Shown here in pieces: positions 32,948 through 35,379 of a stretch of DNA of 35,379 bases. Each line of letters begins with the position of its first letter. Position 1 is the stretch's first letter. The notes under the pieces were generated by a model, which ran no database searches, had not been told where the DNA came from, and saw only the letters and a list, made by a program, of their open reading frames with translations. The translations under genes were made by a program, and so were the position numbers. The DNA is from an uncultured Erwinia sp. (GTDB taxonomy: Bacteria; Pseudomonadota; Gammaproteobacteria; Enterobacterales; Enterobacteriaceae), in NCBI GenBank assembly GCA_946221915.1, contig CAMIKG010000051.1, positions 1 through 35,379 of the forward strand. Direction: 5' to 3'.

Positions 32948-32961
32948 ACAAAACATTTAAA
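32933..32961 (+). promoter_or_regulatory. hdfR promoter
   Basis: A perfect -35 box, TTGACA (32933-32938), is 17 bp from TTTAAA (32956-32961, four of six). Transcription would start near 32968, 26 nt before the GTG start. Confidence 0.65.
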
Positions 32962-32993
32962 TCATTACGACAAATGTTTTTTGGGAGAACACT

Positions 32994-33812
32994 GTGGATA
33001 CGGAATTACTTAAAACCTTCCTCGAAGTGAGCCGAACTCGCCACTTCGGGCGCGCCGCTGAAGCACTTTATCTCACACAGTCTGCAGTCAGCTTTCGTAT
33101 CAGACAGCTGGAAAATCAGTTAGGTGTCAATCTGTTCACCCGCCATCGGAATAATATCCGTCTGACTTCCGCCGGTGAACGTTTGCTGCCTTACGCAGAG
33201 AGTTTGATGAGTACCTGGCTGATGGCGAAGAAAGAGGTATCCCACACTCAGCAGCACCATGAGCTGTCCGTTGGCGCCAGTGCGTCATTGTGGGAAGCCT
33301 ATCTCACTCCCTGGCTGCAAACGCTGTATGAGAATCGTGAGAGTCTGCATCTTGAAGCGCGCGTGGCGCAGCGTCACCTGCTGGTCAAGCAGTTACATGA
33401 ACGCCAGCTGGATCTGTTGATTACCACCGAAGCACCGAAAATGGATGAGCTGACCAGCCAGCAAATTGGTCATATTTCGCTGACCCTGTACCGCTCACGC
33501 AATAGTGAAAAGCGCGAAAAATATGACTATATCAAGCTGGAATGGGGCGCCGATTTCCATCAGCATCAGAGTTTTTTGGCGGCCGATGATGTCCCGGTAC
33601 TGACCACCACGTCAGCACACCTCACCCGGCGGCTACTGCACACCACTGGCGCCTGTGCATTCCTGCCGGATACCTGGCACAGTCTTTATCCGGATCTGCT
33701 GGTGATCCCGGACACACCTGTTGCTGTTCGTCCGTTGTATGCCGTCTGGCTGCAAAATAGCGACCAACAAACCCATATTCGCCAGCTGCTTAAGTTTCCG
33801 GTAATTAATTGA
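32994..33812 (+). CDS. hdfR: LysR-type regulator HdfR
   Basis: The 272-aa LysR-family regulator (279 in E. coli) has an N-terminal winged helix-turn-helix (RTRHFGRAAEALYLTQSAVS and the following recognition helix, about 15-60) and a substrate-binding domain. In E. coli HdfR represses the flagellar master operon flhDC and activates gltBD. It starts with GTG, 7 nt after GGGAG, as MDTELLKTFLEVSRTR. The DNA-binding half is far better conserved than the C-terminal half. It diverges from maoP. Confidence 0.95.
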   Translation: MDTELLKTFLEVSRTRHFGRAAEALYLTQSAVSFRIRQLENQLGVNLFTRHRNNIRLTSAGERLLPYAESLMSTWLMAKKEVSHTQQHHELSVGASASLWEAYLTPWLQTLYENRESLHLEARVAQRHLLVKQLHERQLDLLITTEAPKMDELTSQQIGHISLTLYRSRNSEKREKYDYIKLEWGADFHQHQSFLAADDVPVLTTTSAHLTRRLLHTTGACAFLPDTWHSLYPDLLVIPDTPVAVRPLYAVWLQNSDQQTHIRQLLKFPVIN

Positions 33813-33827
33813 TCATCAGATAATAAC

Positions 33828-33853
33828 GAGTCAGCCAGTGCTGGCTCTTTTTA
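33828..33853 (+). terminator. Terminator of hdfR
   Basis: AGCCAG (33833-33838) and CTGGCT (33841-33846) form a stem, followed after one C by TCTTTTT. It lies 16 bp past the hdfR stop. The 2-nt loop implies that the inner pairs open. Confidence 0.75.
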
Positions 33854-33897
33854 TGGTTATCCGGGGGTAAAGTGAAGGGATTTAGAATATTACAGAC

Positions 33898-33927
33898 AAA
33901 AAAAATCCTTTGCCGAAGCAAAGGATT
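33898..33927 (-). terminator. Terminator of the rRNA operon after trpT
   Basis: AATCCTTTGC (33904-33913) pairs with GCAAAGGATT (33918-33927) around a 4-nt loop. Eight T follow on the minus strand. It ends the 23S-5S-aspT-trpT transcript. Confidence 0.93.
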
Positions 33928-33935
33928 GTTTTTAA

Positions 33936-34011
33936 TGGCAGGGGCGGAGAGACTCGAACTCCCAACACCCGGTTTTGGAGACCGGTGCTCTACCAATTGA
34001 ACTACGCCCCT
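33936..34011 (-). tRNA. trpT: tRNA-Trp (anticodon CCA)
   Basis: The gene is 76 nt with encoded CCA. The anticodon stem ACCGG/CCGGT region carries CCA, and the T-arm GGAGTTCGAGTCTC is intact. It is the last gene of the rRNA operon, as in E. coli rrnC. Confidence 0.97.
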
Positions 34012-34018
34012 AAAAGGG

Positions 34019-34095
34019 TGGCGGAACGGACGGGGCTCGAACCCGCGACCCCCTGCGTGACAGGCAGGTATTCTAACCAACTGAACTACCGCTCC
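34019..34095 (-). tRNA. aspT: tRNA-Asp (anticodon GTC)
   Basis: The gene is 77 nt with encoded CCA. The anticodon stem CCTGC/GCAGG encloses CTGTCAC, giving GTC. It lies between 5S and trpT in the distal part of the rRNA operon. Confidence 0.97.
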
Positions 34096-34174
34096 ACCGA
34101 TTCTGTACTGGACCAGACCTGCGCCTGATTCAGGTATTGCGCTCATTTCCGCGTCACGGGAAAGAGTTAATTTG

Positions 34175-34294
34175 ATGCCTGGCAGTTCCCTACTCTCGCA
34201 TGGGGAGACCCCACACTACCATCGGCGCTACGGCGTTTCACTTCTGAGTTCGGCATGGGGTCAGGTGGGACCACCGCGCTAGTGCCGCCAGGCA
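34175..34294 (-). rRNA. rrf: 5S ribosomal RNA
   Basis: The gene is 120 nt, starting TGCCTGGCGGCACTAGCG and ending in CTGCCAGGCAT on the minus strand, so the terminal helix pairs. It retains the conserved CCGAACTCAGAAGTGAAACG segment. It lies 104 bp after the 23S 3' end. Confidence 0.96.
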
Positions 34295-34398
34295 AATTCT
34301 GTTTACATCAGCCGCTGTTTTCACAGCCACTCATGTCAATCCGTTTCGAACAAGCTGAACATTGCGCGTCTCTCACGCCAAAACACTTCCGGCGTTGT

Positions 34399-35379
<981 letters not shown>

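Overview
This is a chromosomal window from a gamma-proteobacterium of the order Enterobacterales. Nearly every protein aligns end to end with its Escherichia coli counterpart as I remember it, and gene order follows the E. coli segment from the rrnC distal end to the proM tRNA cluster, read in reverse. Differences from E. coli (no yifK beside wecG, a diverged WecD, a longer RhlB tail, an intact ilvG) suggest a genus other than Escherichia, possibly Erwiniaceae such as Pantoea or Erwinia. That genus-level guess is weak.

Layout from left to right. (1) 1-765: a tRNA operon on the minus strand, argX-hisR-leuT-proM, with a good promoter at 737-765. The 3' end of proM and its terminator are tandemly duplicated at 1-295. 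(2) 886-13707: the enterobacterial common antigen (ECA) operon on the minus strand, wecA-wzzE-wecB-wecC-rffG-rffH-wecD-wecE-wzxE-wecF-wzyE-wecG, tightly packed with several 4-bp ATGA overlaps. It makes the nucleotide sugars, builds undecaprenyl-linked lipids I to III, flips them and polymerises them. (3) 14058-15996: rho and trxA on the minus strand, with a possible rhoL relic in the rho leader. (4) 16113-18897: rhlB and gppA on the plus strand, converging on rep (18894-20915, minus). ppiC (plus) follows. (5) 21382-30639: the isoleucine/valine block, with ilvC and ilvY divergent and then ilvL-ilvX-ilvG-ilvM-ilvE-ilvD-ilvA on the minus strand. It includes the leader peptide, the attenuator and the tiny ilvX gene. 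(6) 30986-33812: comM (plus), maoP (minus) and hdfR (plus). (7) 33936-35379: the distal end of an rRNA operon on the minus strand, 23S (3' part), 5S, aspT and trpT.

Most of the window is ordinary conserved core genome. I saw no insertion sequence, phage, CRISPR array or obviously foreign gene island. The most unusual structure is the duplicated proM tail: 133-bp units, 162 bp apart, each carrying 18 nt of tRNA 3' end, a series of small perfect hairpins and a terminator. An in-frame basic 50-codon ORF crosses the repeat junction. This closely resembles the architecture of the E. coli tyrT rtT/tpr repeats, but at a different tRNA. Other points of interest are a 21-bp-stem hairpin just ahead of wecA, a RhoL-like reading frame without a start codon, and overlapping divergent maoP/hdfR promoters.
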